Assembly (NCBI GenBank): GCA_018806915.1 | Contig: JAGKQI010000090.1 | Location: forward strand, 1,612,001-1,676,000 | DNA: 64,000 bases | Direction: 5' to 3' | Source of the DNA: Phytophthora colocasiae | Taxonomy: Eukaryota > Oomycota > Peronosporomycetes > Peronosporales > Peronosporaceae | Shown here: positions 1 through 10,285 of the stretch, piece by piece | Layout: every line of letters starts with the position of its first letter | Numbering within the stretch: the stretch's first letter is position 1 | Notes under the pieces: model-generated | What the model was told of the DNA's origin: nothing | Seen by the model: the letters and a program-made list of their open reading frames with translations, nothing else | Database searches by the model: none | Position numbers and translations under genes: made by a program

Positions 1-1
1 C

Positions 2-1735
2 AATCACGAGCCATCACAAGATATTCGTGTGCATTCTGCTCATCGACGTCGAGATGCTGCTGCGAATCTACTTGCGCCTGTGAGCAACATGCAATCCCTG
101 GTAGACATTCAAACTGCCGCTGGTGTAACGGTATCGCGCATTCAAACAACGATACGCAGCGCTAATCCCAGTACATTAGTGGTTGCCAAGGACATTGCTA
201 ACGCCAAAAGTGCCGCTCGGCGCAGGGAATTGTCCTTGTCGACGGTAACAGAGGCGGTTTTCAAGAAACTCAAGGCTAACAAGTTTTTCTACAAATGGAC
301 TATTAACCCGGAGACCGACGAGTTGAAGCGTCTGTTTTGGGCGCATCCGGCTACAACAGCTCTCTACAAAGACCACAGCGACATCTTAATCGCAGACTGC
401 ACGTACAAGACAAACAAGTACAAGCTGCCATTGCTGAACATCATAGCGATCACAGGTTGTAACACGGTCTTGCCAGTAGCGCAATGTTGGCTACCTGGTG
501 AGGAGACGGACGACTACATGTGGGCTTTTAACATGCTTCGACTTCTGATGATTGAGTACCACATTGACGGTCCTCACGTCATTCTGACCGATCGTGATCT
601 AGCTTGCATGAATGCACTAGACAAAGTGTTTCCAGACACTCCGGCGATGGTATGCCGCTGGCACATGAACAAGAATGTCGAGGCCAAAGCAAGGAAGCAC
701 TTAGGGCAGGTCGATGTTCCTAATCCAGCTCCCGGACAACCGAAAAAGGAGAATTCGTGGCAAACGGATTCGTTCATGGCAACATTTTACGAAGCGGTGG
801 AGGCCGAAACAGAGACAGAGTTCGAAGAGAAGCGACTTGAACTCAAGCAGAAAAGTTCGATTGTCTCGGATTATCTCGATCGACATTGGTGGAAGTATAA
901 AACTCGCATAGCAAAGCACTGTACTAACCGCTACCGCCACTATGGGATCCGGGATACGTCAACTGTTGAGGGAACTCATGCTACCATCAAGGCGAAGCTC
1001 GAAACAAGTCAAGGGGACCTCCTTACCGTTTTCAACAAGCTAGAGAGTTGGTGGTCCTCAACGGCTAGCGAAACGAGCTTGAAACTGGAGCGAAATGCGA
1101 CGATCATACCTCACGTCTTACAAAAAAACAAGGACTCCCGTGTCGTGCGCATCATCTCTGTGTGGGCACTGACAGCTACGCATAAACTCTGGACCGATGC
1201 CAAAACAATTGTGAACAGCAGAATAGAGCGGAGTGCATGCACGGGCTTGTTCAGATCTATCCACGGTCGTCCTTGCATTCACGAGCTCATCGCGATCATT
1301 GAGTCTAACGGCTCACGCTACCTACAACCGGGCGATTTTGATAAACATTGGTGGATCCGACGAAACGTTCCAGGTCAGACTCAACATCGAATCCACGAAC
1401 CAGCCACTCTACGACAGCGCCACAACAAAAGGTCTGCAAATTCGCAGCACAGAGCAAACCAAGGGCCTCGGGGTACCGGCAGAGACCCAATTCTCAGCGA
1501 ACGGATTGATCTCAATCACCCTGCTTCTCCACCATTTTCCTCACCCCCACCACTCGATGAGAGCATCTTTGGTTCAGTTGGTTCAGATACTGTCATTGCC
1601 TTTGAGAGTCCCTGGATTCCCAGTCGAACATGGGAGTACGCAGGTCGGCAACCTTACACTGAAGCTGTGGCATCACACGTGGATAACGAAGATGATGCAG
1701 TAGAAGAGTGTGAGGAACTGTATTTTTCGTTTTGA
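2..1735 (+). CDS. MULE-type transposase, 5' end outside the window
   Basis: This frame is open from the first bases of the window to a TGA near 1735, so the protein begins upstream; the only early candidate at 29 is GTG, not a eukaryotic start. Counting from the GTG, it shows the MULE transposase core: first Asp in IADCTYKTN (about residue 122), second Asp in ILTDRDLACMNAL (about 187), a C/H patch in VCRWHMNKN, and the catalytic Glu in TVEGTHATIK (about 313). The family cuts and pastes Mutator-like elements through a DDE RNase-H fold. No SWIM zinc finger is visible in the C-terminal 200 residues, which look low-complexity. The frame has no internal stop over 1.7 kb, so the copy may be young. 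It is convergent with the dioxygenase ORF at 1907-2722, and both may belong to one element. Confidence 0.85.
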   Translation, partial: NHEPSQDIRVHSAHRRRDAAANLLAPVSNMQSLVDIQTAAGVTVSRIQTTIRSANPSTLVVAKDIANAKSAARRRELSLSTVTEAVFKKLKANKFFYKWTINPETDELKRLFWAHPATTALYKDHSDILIADCTYKTNKYKLPLLNIIAITGCNTVLPVAQCWLPGEETDDYMWAFNMLRLLMIEYHIDGPHVILTDRDLACMNALDKVFPDTPAMVCRWHMNKNVEAKARKHLGQVDVPNPAPGQPKKENSWQTDSFMATFYEAVEAETETEFEEKRLELKQKSSIVSDYLDRHWWKYKTRIAKHCTNRYRHYGIRDTSTVEGTHATIKAKLETSQGDLLTVFNKLESWWSSTASETSLKLERNATIIPHVLQKNKDSRVVRIISVWALTATHKLWTDAKTIVNSRIERSACTGLFRSIHGRPCIHELIAIIESNGSRYLQPGDFDKHWWIRRNVPGQTQHRIHEPATLRQRHNKRSANSQHRANQGPRGTGRDPILSERIDLNHPASPPFSSPPPLDESIFGSVGSDTVIAFESPWIPSRTWEYAGRQPYTEAVASHVDNEDDAVEECEELYFSF

Positions 1736-1906
1736 GTACATTTAACAATTTGCTAGTACATATTTGTTTTCTTCACATGGGTTTCGGCTCTCATATACGT
1801 ATTTCATAACTACGAATAAAAAGATATTATTCAAATTGAAGTTGAGAACAACTTCAATTTCGTTTTATTTTTCAAATTAACACCTGCTCATGTTCCTTGT
1901 GCGTTC

Positions 1907-2722
1907 TCATCTTGTGGACGCGAAGCTGCTCTGGTTTGTGTAAGTTGCAGGGCATATTTCGCAGGCAAACTCTCCGTTTTTGCCTTCTCGCTTGCGCTTG
2001 AGTTTGTTTGCGTTACCTTCTGGGTTTTTGTCGCAGTAGAATCTGTGCTTTCGGAGTGAAGGTCCCTTCAGCATCTTGACGCCACAATGCTTGCATTCGC
2101 CATGCTCTGGTAGCACATTTTGTACCACGTCAGGCGTCCAACGAACCCCTTCGTAGCTGAGGTAGCAATGGATTCGGTGGTTCTCGGTGGCGTACGGCAT
2201 GCCGTTGTGGACTAAATCCCCCCTGAACAGAACGCAAAATCCCACTGGGATGTTTATCACGCGTGATCTGGACTCGCACCTTGCTTTTAAACAACCCACG
2301 TAGACCCGAAGTACCGTGTCAGGCTCTAGCGCAAAAATCATGCTCCCAGGAACACCGTCCGGGTGATTTTGGCGAGCTGTAGCCATATCGGACTCTTGGT
2401 AGTCTTGGTGGGGCTCCTGCTCCGTACCGCCAGGTTTCGAGCGTATGAAGGAGAATACACCCGGCTTCCACCCCGGGTGGATCATTGCAATAACCACCAG
2501 AAGGGCTTTTTGCAACTCCAACAGTGACGACGACATTCGTGTCGCGTCGACGCGTGATTGTTCGCGGAATTGATCATTCCTACCACCGACACGGTTGAAA
2601 ACACCCGCATACGTCCTTGCCTTGGCTTCTTGCAACAGAGTAGGAACTACAGTGTCAGGCAACACTAGCCCCACGGGGAGAAACCCGTTCGGCAGCAACG
2701 GGCCTGCTGCGACTTGCTTCAT
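1907..2722 (-). CDS. 2-oxoglutarate/Fe(II) dioxygenase-like protein with zinc fingers, transposon-associated
   Basis: A 271-residue reading frame. Residues 100-190 look like a double-stranded beta-helix 2OG-Fe(II) oxygenase: the HxD pair in EPHQDYQ (H105, D107), a distal His in FRGDLVHNGMPY (H172), and an Arg shortly after in NHRIHCYLSY (R183) that could bind 2-oxoglutarate. Family knowledge predicts oxidation of a substrate, possibly a nucleic-acid base; that target is inference. Residues 210-230 form a C-x2-C...H-x3-C finger. A second finger starts at C254-x2-C257 but the frame stops before its histidines. The missing half, with correctly spaced His residues, lies in the next frame down to a stop at 1872-1874, so a one-base loss near 1926-1930 seems to have cut the finger. 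The start ATG lies 26 bp from a tandem repeat. The neighbours are a MULE transposase and a candidate element end, which suggests a transposon cargo gene. Confidence 0.6.
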   Translation of the reverse strand: MKQVAAGPLLPNGFLPVGLVLPDTVVPTLLQEAKARTYAGVFNRVGGRNDQFREQSRVDATRMSSSLLELQKALLVVIAMIHPGWKPGVFSFIRSKPGGTEQEPHQDYQESDMATARQNHPDGVPGSMIFALEPDTVLRVYVGCLKARCESRSRVINIPVGFCVLFRGDLVHNGMPYATENHRIHCYLSYEGVRWTPDVVQNVLPEHGECKHCGVKMLKGPSLRKHRFYCDKNPEGNANKLKRKREGKNGEFACEICPATYTNQSSFASTR

Positions 2723-2747
2723 CGATGATGACCAGAAGTGATTGGTT

Positions 2748-2815
2748 GTAACGGGAACGCTGAATGTAACGGGAACGCTGAATGTAACGGGAACGCTGAA
2801 TGTAACGGGAACATT
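2748..2815. repeat. 18-bp tandem repeat, 3.8 copies
   Basis: The unit GTAACGGGAACGCTGAAT is repeated perfectly three times and then partially, just upstream of the dioxygenase start. It translates as a meaningless Cys-Asn-Gly repeat, so it is not treated as coding. It could be a subterminal transposase-binding array of the element whose end may lie at 2856-2882. Confidence 0.9.
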
Positions 2816-2848
2816 CTTACCCTTTATACCGGTATCTACTGCCGCATT

Positions 2849-5800
2849 TTATGTGCGAGGGCTCTCCCGATGAGGGCCCTCGTTAGTTTCTCCCTTCGTG
2901 ATGCGGTTGACGTAGTACGTTTGTTGTGTGGTAGGATCGAACACTTCTTCCCATTGAGCTGCGGCTTGAGTAGTTGGATCTTGTTCAGTACTGGAGTAGG
3001 GATAAGTGTAACCATCTACAGATGGGAGGTCGATACTGTAACTTGAAGCACTACCTTGGTTTTGGTCAGGGTAGTTTTGCCATCCATCAGTGTAGTTGTA
3101 GGTGGGATCGTAGTTTGGGTCTTCATTGCTTGCATACCAAGAAACATTGGGGTCTTCTATAGATTGAGGTTCAACGTAACCAGTTGTAGAACTGTAGGCT
3201 GAATAGGTAGAATCCCAATTGTTGTAGTCGGTAGGGGCTGCTTGGTCATACGCGCTGTACTCGGTTCCATACCAGTTTGAGTCATTACTTGCGTCTCCAG
3301 TTGCGTAGTAGTTCGTGCTATCGACAAGACCTACAGCCTCTTCACCAAACGTTGGGGTAGTATCTTGCACCACATGGTTGTAGTCTGCTGGGTAGTTGCT
3401 TGAATATCCTTCGTATCCTGTCCAATCTGCAGTAGCCTCAGTTGGATTAACTGGTGGGTAGTAGTTGTAGTACGGGTCATTTGTAGCCCACATTGAGGTT
3501 GGTTCACTCCATTGTTGCTCTGGATCAACAGTAATTGGTACTGCAGCCTCTTGTTGCTGTCTCCGTTCCTGTTTCTCTTTCTCTTCAATCTCCTCTTGGT
3601 GCTTCTTGTAGTCCTTTGCTCGTTGGCGTTGAGCTGATCGTTCACTCCGAGCCAGCAACTTGAGTCGTTTCCACTCCCAGAAACGCTCGGCACTAGTCAA
3701 ACCATCACATTGTTAGCTTCATCCTAAACGAAATCCCAACTCAAGTAAAACACTTACAGTGAGTGGCTGATCCACACCGTTCGCTTCGGATCCAGTGAAA
3801 ACTCCACCAGAAACATCGCGACCGGGACGTCCTCCACCACCTCTTCTTCGTCTGCTTTAAACCTCTTCTTCTTCGGCAATAATGACGCGTATGGCTCTGT
3901 TAGCGGCACTAGACTCTCCGTAATCTGTTGTTTCGGATGAACTTCAGCCAACCACGTTGTATCGGTATCTTCAGCAGGTGCAAACCCTCCCAATTCACTC
4001 GACTCCTTCTCTCCTTGACCATTTAATTTCTCCCAATGCTCCAGTTGTCGCCACGCACACAACGCTCGCTCTGCTGGATGTGCTTCTTGATCCGTTAACT
4101 TCTTGAATCTGATCGTCTGTCGGTTGTGGACCCACCCACGCAGATCTTCACTCGTCCAGATTTCATTCGACCCTGGATGAAGCAACCCCAAGCCTGGCAA
4201 TGGGATACCCACACTCACGTACTCGTCGATGAGCAGTCCGAAGAACCTGGCTCGAATGGACAATTGTCGACGCGCCAGTGCGTGTAAACTACGAAGTCTT
4301 CGCTCAACTGGAGTGTCGGAACCCATTGGTTGTGCGATCCCTAAAACATTTTTCGCTCTGTAAGCAAAGCGTTTAGCCATTCGAAGGTCCTCCTGACGAC
4401 GTAGCCATTGTTCACTTTTGTCTTTCCGTCGAGCAGCGACTAAGCGTCTTGCGTGGAGAATTGGAGCTTGAGAGCGCCAGAAAGCTTGGATTTTACGTGC
4501 ACAGCGCTCCTGACGAGCTCGTAAAGCTCTGGCTCGCATTTTATCTAGATCAGCGCGATCTCGAGCCTCTTGCTCTTCTCGAAGTCGCTTGGTGCGTTGT
4601 TGTCTGCCTAATGTTTGTAGAGGAACTGGACGAAGTTCCCCACAGCTTTCAACTGGATGTGATTGAAGAGCGCAATGACCACAAACACGAAGAGGTGGAG
4701 CTCCACACGCTTCACATTCCCACTGAACGGCATCTCCAAAGCCTCTGCGTGGCTTGTCATCGTCAGGGATACAGGAAGTACATTGTTCTAGTAAAACCTC
4801 GGTACGGTGCGTTTTCAGACCGCCACGACGATGTAAGAAGCTGAAACACACATCACAGAAGAAGGTTTCACTGTTGCAGTCTTGATGTGCTTTTTCCTTC
4901 GCTTTCACCGTGATGTCACAGTCGAGACACCGTCTGGAGGCGAGTTGGAACTTACACAATCCACACAGTTGGAGTTTCTCCAGTTCGTGATCACGTTTGA
5001 CCGTTGTTTCTTCCTCTTCCTCGTCAGAAATGGGTTTAGCTTTATGGTATTCTCCAAAGCATTGGAGACAGAAGAACTCGTCACAGTCGTAACATATCCA
5101 CTCAGCACAACGTTCACAGTCCTTTTCACCATTACAACGAGCTTTCAGCGTGCGTTCTGGTGGTGGATATGGCACAGGTTCGCATTGAATATCTTCGGCT
5201 CGTAAGACTCGTGGCTTCTGCCACGTTGAGTAACCTGTTCGTGGATTCATCCAATACGGCAACCCCCACGTTGGATCGATGAATTTCTCGTACGTTTGTT
5301 GCATTCGATGGCGCAATTCCCGACGTGCCAGGAATCCTCGAGCTTGAGTTTGTAGTCGAATAGCAACACGAGATAACTCCTGGTTTCGTAGGTTTTGTTT
5401 CATTTCAACTAGAATTGCTAAACCCAGTCGTTTGTTGTGTTGCCGGATGAATAACCTCTGAAGACACGAAGCGTGACGAGATAACTCTTTAGACGTGAAA
5501 GTATCAAATTCCAGTGCTACCGGTTGCATGGATGGGTGAGAGAGCACTGAAAGCCACAAGGAGGCCAACACACGGGCTTCAGAACCATCAAAACGACCCC
5601 AGTATAAATCGGTGGAGTGTTGACTCAATGAAATTTCCCCTAGCTGACCGAGAACTCGTACAAACGTAGCGAAATCTAATGCTCCTTTAGCTCCACCTGT
5701 GGCTCGAGCCACCGCGACGTCAACATCCACTGATGAAAAGGTGTCACCTATAGCCTTAGCACCTTTAACAGGAGATTTTTTACTATGACGAGTAGGAGAT

Positions 5801-8187
5801 GGTACTGTTACGTTAGTTTCTGGTTGTCGAACTTGATGTGCTACCTGTTTCCCACGTTTGGGGAGAGCTCGAAAGAATGTGATGGCCTTTGTACGCTCTA
5901 GTTTCGTCTGGAAAAGGGTTTTACCATCCAGTTCGATCCAAATAAAAGGAGATTTCCAGCCACTTGCAACTAGAAATGCCATTTGTAGAATTGGAAATGC
6001 CACAGTCACGTGAGTTTTGACCTTTTTTGAAACCTTTTGCCTTGTCGGTGACTTCGATTTCGTTGGAGATCGCACCAGGTCTGTTAATAAAGGTCGGAGA
6101 GCGTCTTCAAGCCCAACACCAAGTGACTGTACTGCGAATCCATCACCCAAATGCTGTTTGCAAAGTCGAAGGCTTTGGTCGCAAAAGACGAAAGTTTCTT
6201 CACGTTTGCGAACAAAGCGAGAGATTTGCCTTAGTCGAGACGGCAACAAGCACTGTAAACGATACCAGCGCAGTAATTGGATAGAAGCTGCCTCTCGTTT
6301 CTTCTTCTCAACGTGCCAAAGCTTTGCCAGTCGTTGCGTCCTCTTGTGTTTAAACCACAAACCGATTTTACGTGCCGCTCGATGCCGTTTTTGAATACGT
6401 CGGCACTTCCACCGGAGAACAAAACGCGACAAAAGACGTTCAGCACGTCGTTCTCGAGCCAATTTCCGGCCGCAAACACCTCGAACGTGTCGCTGGATCT
6501 CTGTGGCTGCTTTGTGTCTTCGTCGAACGCGAGTTTCCACTTTAACTGCTTCATTTCTCCAAGCTTTTAGTTGAATTCGCCTTCTACTGCGGTACCGTCG
6601 GTAACAGCATTGTACAATTGCTGCAGCGTTGTCTTCCGTGTGTCGAATTGTCTTGTTGCCTTCTTTTAGTTGAGTTGATCTGGGTTGGGATATCCATCGA
6701 GTTTCAAGACTGGGACTTGGACGATTCCCCATACGACGAACTTTTTCTTCGAGTCGAGCTCGTCTAGCAATCTTCTTGCGCCTAGACTCGCTCATAAGGA
6801 ACTTCCGCTGTTGCACCCAACGCCGTAAGTGTTTCTGAATCAACACAGCAGCATTTCGCAATCGTTCGTGCTCCCGTTGGGCCAGTGCAAGCCATTCATT
6901 CACTTGTTTGGTCCTTGCTGCTTCTCTTCTAACTTCCACTCCAAACCAACGGCAAACGACTCGAGCGATACATTCAGCTGCACGCTGACGACGAAGCTGG
7001 AAGTGTAGTCGGTGCCATCTTCGTCTCATGGCGTAGGGAAAGATCATTCCAGCGATCAGGTGGCCTGCTCCACGTCTCTCGATCATCCAAATGGCACGTG
7101 CTTGGCTAGACATACTCCGTAGCAGAACGAGCTTGACGCGCTCTTCCTGTTGCTGCCGTTGCCGATCTTCTCGCAGTTTTCGACGGGTTCTGTGTCCTCG
7201 GTAAAGTTTTTGCAAACCTACAGTTGCAAACAGCTTCCGTGTATTGGCGAGAGCGTTCACTAGCGATTGACTTTGCCACTGTCGAGTACGGAAAGCTTTC
7301 TGAAGCACAAGAGCAGCAGCCTGTCGTGCTTGACGGTTCTTAATGGCTCGATACCGAAGACAACGTCGCCATGCCATCTGAATTTTAAGAGCTTGACTGG
7401 AACGGAACTTTATCCGGAAAGCTAAGAGCTGACGTTTCTGAGCTTTCAATACCTCAAGTTCTTTACGTAGTCGTCGAGCATCTCGTCGTCCTTGATGTCC
7501 TCGATAAACGCGCACAATTTCAGCCACTGCTCGACGTTGAGCTTGCAATCTCAATTCGAGAGTTGCCCCCCACCAGTTATGAAAGTAAAGTTTGTAGAAC
7601 CGATGCTGGAAACGCGTCAAAACGTTACGTGCAGCCTCCAGTGCTCGATCACCAGCAAGGTTCCGTTCAAAAAGGAATTTGGAGGGTAAAATCTTCTCAG
7701 CGCGGGCTAACTCCTCCCGTAAATCTGCATCGGCCTGTGCAACAGCCTTCTCGGAGCGTCGTAACTCCTTCTTTCGCGAGATCAATTCCATTTGCATCAA
7801 AATCCTCGTCTCTTTCGTACTAACAGCCAATTCCTCTGGTATGATCTTGTCATTGTTGCTAATAGTGCCACGTTCTGGCGCAGCTTCCAGTCTCGTATCA
7901 ACTGGACGAATACTCGTGGTTTTCTTTGGGGACACCTTCTGCGGGGTAGTTTTACCTTCCACATTAATGCCTGTACTTTGAGTTTGTTTCGTGTGTTGCT
8001 TTGAATTGGCCTTTCGGAGTGCCAACAGTTCTCGGTAGAGCTCTTTCGCATCAGGTTCCGGTGTCGACTGCTGTGGCTTTCGAGATTGTTGTAATACCTG
8101 ACGGACAAGAACTTCATCCACAGACTCGAGACGCTGGCCAGTCTCAATTGCACGTAGTGCTGTTTGCAACTGCACCAACTTGTCCAT
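2849..8187 (-). CDS. Large IQ-motif, WW-domain and B-box-like zinc-binding protein (two exons)
   Basis: Exon 1 is 3758-8187 from an ATG, the intron is 3693-3757 (65 bp, GTAAGT...CTAAC...TAG), and exon 2 is 2849-3692. Splicing joins ...WISHS to LAERFWEWK and gives about 1757 residues. Seen in order: coiled and basic N-terminus; many IQ-like motifs (about residues 215, 260, 320, 455, 535, 570 and 945) expected to bind calmodulin or light chains; a WW domain near 970 (LPYWMNPRTGYSTWQKP); Cys/His-rich B-box-like fingers at about 1015-1165; another IQ near 1230; then a Tyr/Asp/Asn-rich low-complexity stretch in exon 2. The last 40 residues begin a second WW domain (QWEEVFDPTTQQTYYVN) whose second Trp and Pro are missing. 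The normal 3' end was probably replaced by the adjacent element. The family resembles large cytoskeletal or ciliary scaffold proteins; the exact role is unknown. Confidence 0.8.
2856..2882. mobile_element. Candidate terminal inverted repeat end of the left-hand element
   Basis: This GC-rich 27-bp segment can fold on itself (CGAGGGC at one side, GCCCTCG at the other). It lies exactly where the WW domain of the neighbouring gene stops making sense. The simplest reading is that an element covering the dioxygenase and perhaps the MULE transposase ends here. The partner terminus would be left of the window, so this cannot be confirmed. Confidence 0.4.
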
Positions 8188-8335
8188 GGACTTTAGTGCT
8201 GTGTCCTTTCAAGAACCATAAAGCATATCCTAAAAATGGTTGAAGAAGAACGCATTTTCTTTTTAACTTTCACAAATACTTGTTGTCCTACTCCTCTGAC
8301 AATACTCCTCTGATCATTCTTTCGAAAACAGGAGT

Positions 8336-9244
8336 TTACTTGTTAGACTGGGAGGTTTCCTTATCCGAAGCTTCCTTAGCAGGACGCACCGTTCCGACGG
8401 TCTGTTGCTTCTGACTTTCTTGCTTCATGCTGTCAGCGTTCTCCACGAGGTGGATTTCGTCCATCTCGTACTGGCATACGGGCTTCTTGGGTCCATTGCC
8501 GAGAATGAGGGGCTTGTCACCCTTCTGCACGCCTCGGGAGTAACTGCACTCGGTGTAGTTCTCGGCACCAGGCTTGACGAAGATGTTGTGTAGAACCGCC
8601 TCGTCCTTGAAGTTCTCGTTCATCATCACGATACTCACGTTCGGGTCCACGCGCTGGGACTTGATGACCTCCAGGTCGGCGTACACGTTCCTGATGTTGA
8701 GGAAGCGCTGGGCCGGGTTGTTCTTGCACGAGCCACAGGCCCGGTATAGCTTGCCGAAATCCTGCGCGAAGAAGCCGTCGATGATGACCGTTCCGAGTCC
8801 GTTGTGCTGGATGATCTTGTCGTCGGCGTAGCGTGCACCACCGCCGAGGACTCGAGAGACGCTGGAGGCGTCACCTCCCTTGATACTGAGAGCGTCCTCG
8901 CACACGTCGTCCCACCAAACGTTCTGGATGGTGCAGTCATTGTCGTCGCAGTGGACGCCTTCCATCTGGTTGATGCCGATGATGGCGTTTTTCAGCGTAG
9001 CGTTCGCCTCCAGTTGGAACACGGCGGTAGAAGTTCCGCTCTCCTCTTGTCCCTTGCACGTGATGTTGGAGCGGTCGAACGTTTTCATCTTGCCGTCGTA
9101 CACTTCGCCCGCCTTGATGATGTACACTTCGTCGAAGCTGACACTTCCCTTGCTAACGGGCCACGAGCCGTCGGGCACTGGACGACCAGAGACCATCGTG
9201 GCGGCAACCACGAGGGCTGCGACTGAGCTCAACGTTTGAAGCAT
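8336..9244 (-). CDS. Secreted pectate lyase, PL3 family (copy A)
   Basis: 302 residues beginning with a signal peptide (MLQTLSSVAALVVAATMVSG, cleavage near residue 20). The PL3 core follows: a parallel beta-helix with the conserved blocks NQMEGVHC, NVWWDDVCEDALS, GGGARYADDKIIQHNG and FGKLYRACGSCKNN. These enzymes cleave de-esterified pectin by beta-elimination and need calcium; the acidic residues of the VCEDA block and the following Lys/Arg residues are the expected active-site region. The C-terminus is a 30-residue Lys/Gln/Ser tail, unlike the poly-Gln tail of the two neighbours. It is the most diverged of three tandem copies transcribed in the same direction. An Inr-type promoter lies 30 bp upstream of the ATG. 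Confidence 0.93.
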   Translation of the reverse strand: MLQTLSSVAALVVAATMVSGRPVPDGSWPVSKGSVSFDEVYIIKAGEVYDGKMKTFDRSNITCKGQEESGTSTAVFQLEANATLKNAIIGINQMEGVHCDDNDCTIQNVWWDDVCEDALSIKGGDASSVSRVLGGGARYADDKIIQHNGLGTVIIDGFFAQDFGKLYRACGSCKNNPAQRFLNIRNVYADLEVIKSQRVDPNVSIVMMNENFKDEAVLHNIFVKPGAENYTECSYSRGVQKGDKPLILGNGPKKPVCQYEMDEIHLVENADSMKQESQKQQTVGTVRPAKEASDKETSQSNK

Positions 9245-9273
9245 CGGGTTCGAGAAGAGGTGCAGGGCGGAAT

Positions 9274-9289
9274 GCGAAATTGAAAATGA
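9274..9289 (-). promoter_or_regulatory. Oomycete Inr/FPR core promoter of pectate lyase A
   Basis: On the minus strand this reads TCATTTTCAATTTCGC, close to the oomycete initiator plus flanking promoter region (TCAYTYY then CAWTTTNC). It sits 30 bp before the start codon, giving a short 5' leader as is usual in oomycetes. Confidence 0.75.
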
Positions 9290-10285
9290 GGAAATACATG
9301 TACCAGTGGACGGACTTGCTGTTGGTGGTTCACGCGAGCACTGTATTCAGTGATTACCGTTGTTGAATACTAGTACGCTACCGTGCGGTTGTTGGGCGCA
9401 CGGTGTACATGTACAAATCTTTTCCTAACGTCAAGTACAAATGAGCTCGACGAATCCGGGACGTTAACAATACGCCTTTCCACTACATGTACCAAATTCA
9501 CTTTGAATTGGCGCGTGCTGATGCGAGCCGATCGCATGCTAATCTATTGATGTGCTAGCGTCTCGGTCGACAAAACGAAGAGCAGTCGAATTTTGTCTTG
9601 TCCAAAGGTATTAATACATGTACAGCTAAACCACCAGAAGTTTGAGGGCAGCAATTTCGATCTAGTGTGCTGTCTTGTTAGAGCGCAGGGACGCCCGATG
9701 TTCCTTTCATGTACATACATGTGTACCGGTACCGGTATGTACATTGTACAGGCACATTGCAGGTTGATGCCACCGTCGGCATCTGTCGGGGTACTGTACA
9801 TGTACTGTACTGTGCTCTCTGGAAGTGTGAGGTAGGTATCTTCAAGATATGCAAGCATCTTGGTAAGTACATCGGTGGCACCAGTGTATTTACCGGTCCG
9901 GTTCACGCTACAGTACATGTATGGTACGCCGACAATGCTTGTAAACTTTTAGCAATGTGTTGCTCGTAACAGTGCCTGGCTGTGGTCGCGGCTTGCTGGC
10001 AAAGGGTACCCGCAATGGTTCTTCAATTTTAGTCGATTACGAGGTGCGCCATAGATTAATTTATCATCGGATTTGATGTTCACCGTTTGTTCGTATTGAC
10101 GGGAAATTGTCCCGACATCGTGCACGGTGCACAGAGTACTGAACAATAATAAAGAGCAATTTGAGTCAGGTTTGATTAGTTGAGCTAGCACTAGCAAGTA
10201 CTTAGCACGTGGTGACTAATGTGTGCTTGCCCCCGCATGTAGCTCAGCTATTATCTGGGGTGCAATCTAGCCCTGAAACTTTGAG
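9290..10285. other. Intergenic spacer rich in TACATGTA palindromes
   Basis: No convincing gene is present in this roughly 1-kb stretch; the short open frames are low-complexity Cys/Tyr/Val strings made by GTACATGTAC-type sequence. At least six copies of TACATGTA or GTACATGTAC occur between 9290 and 9920, with many looser GTAC/ACATGT variants. Confidence 0.7.

Noticed and set aside
2738..3046. Plus-strand frame with Cys-Asn-Gly-Asn-Ala-Glu repeats
   Set aside because: It is only the translation of an 18-bp tandem repeat running into the antisense of the IQ/WW gene.
9600..9970. CRISPR-like or structured RNA array from the TACATGTA repeats
   Set aside because: Spacing is irregular, there are no spacers of constant length, and the genome is eukaryotic.
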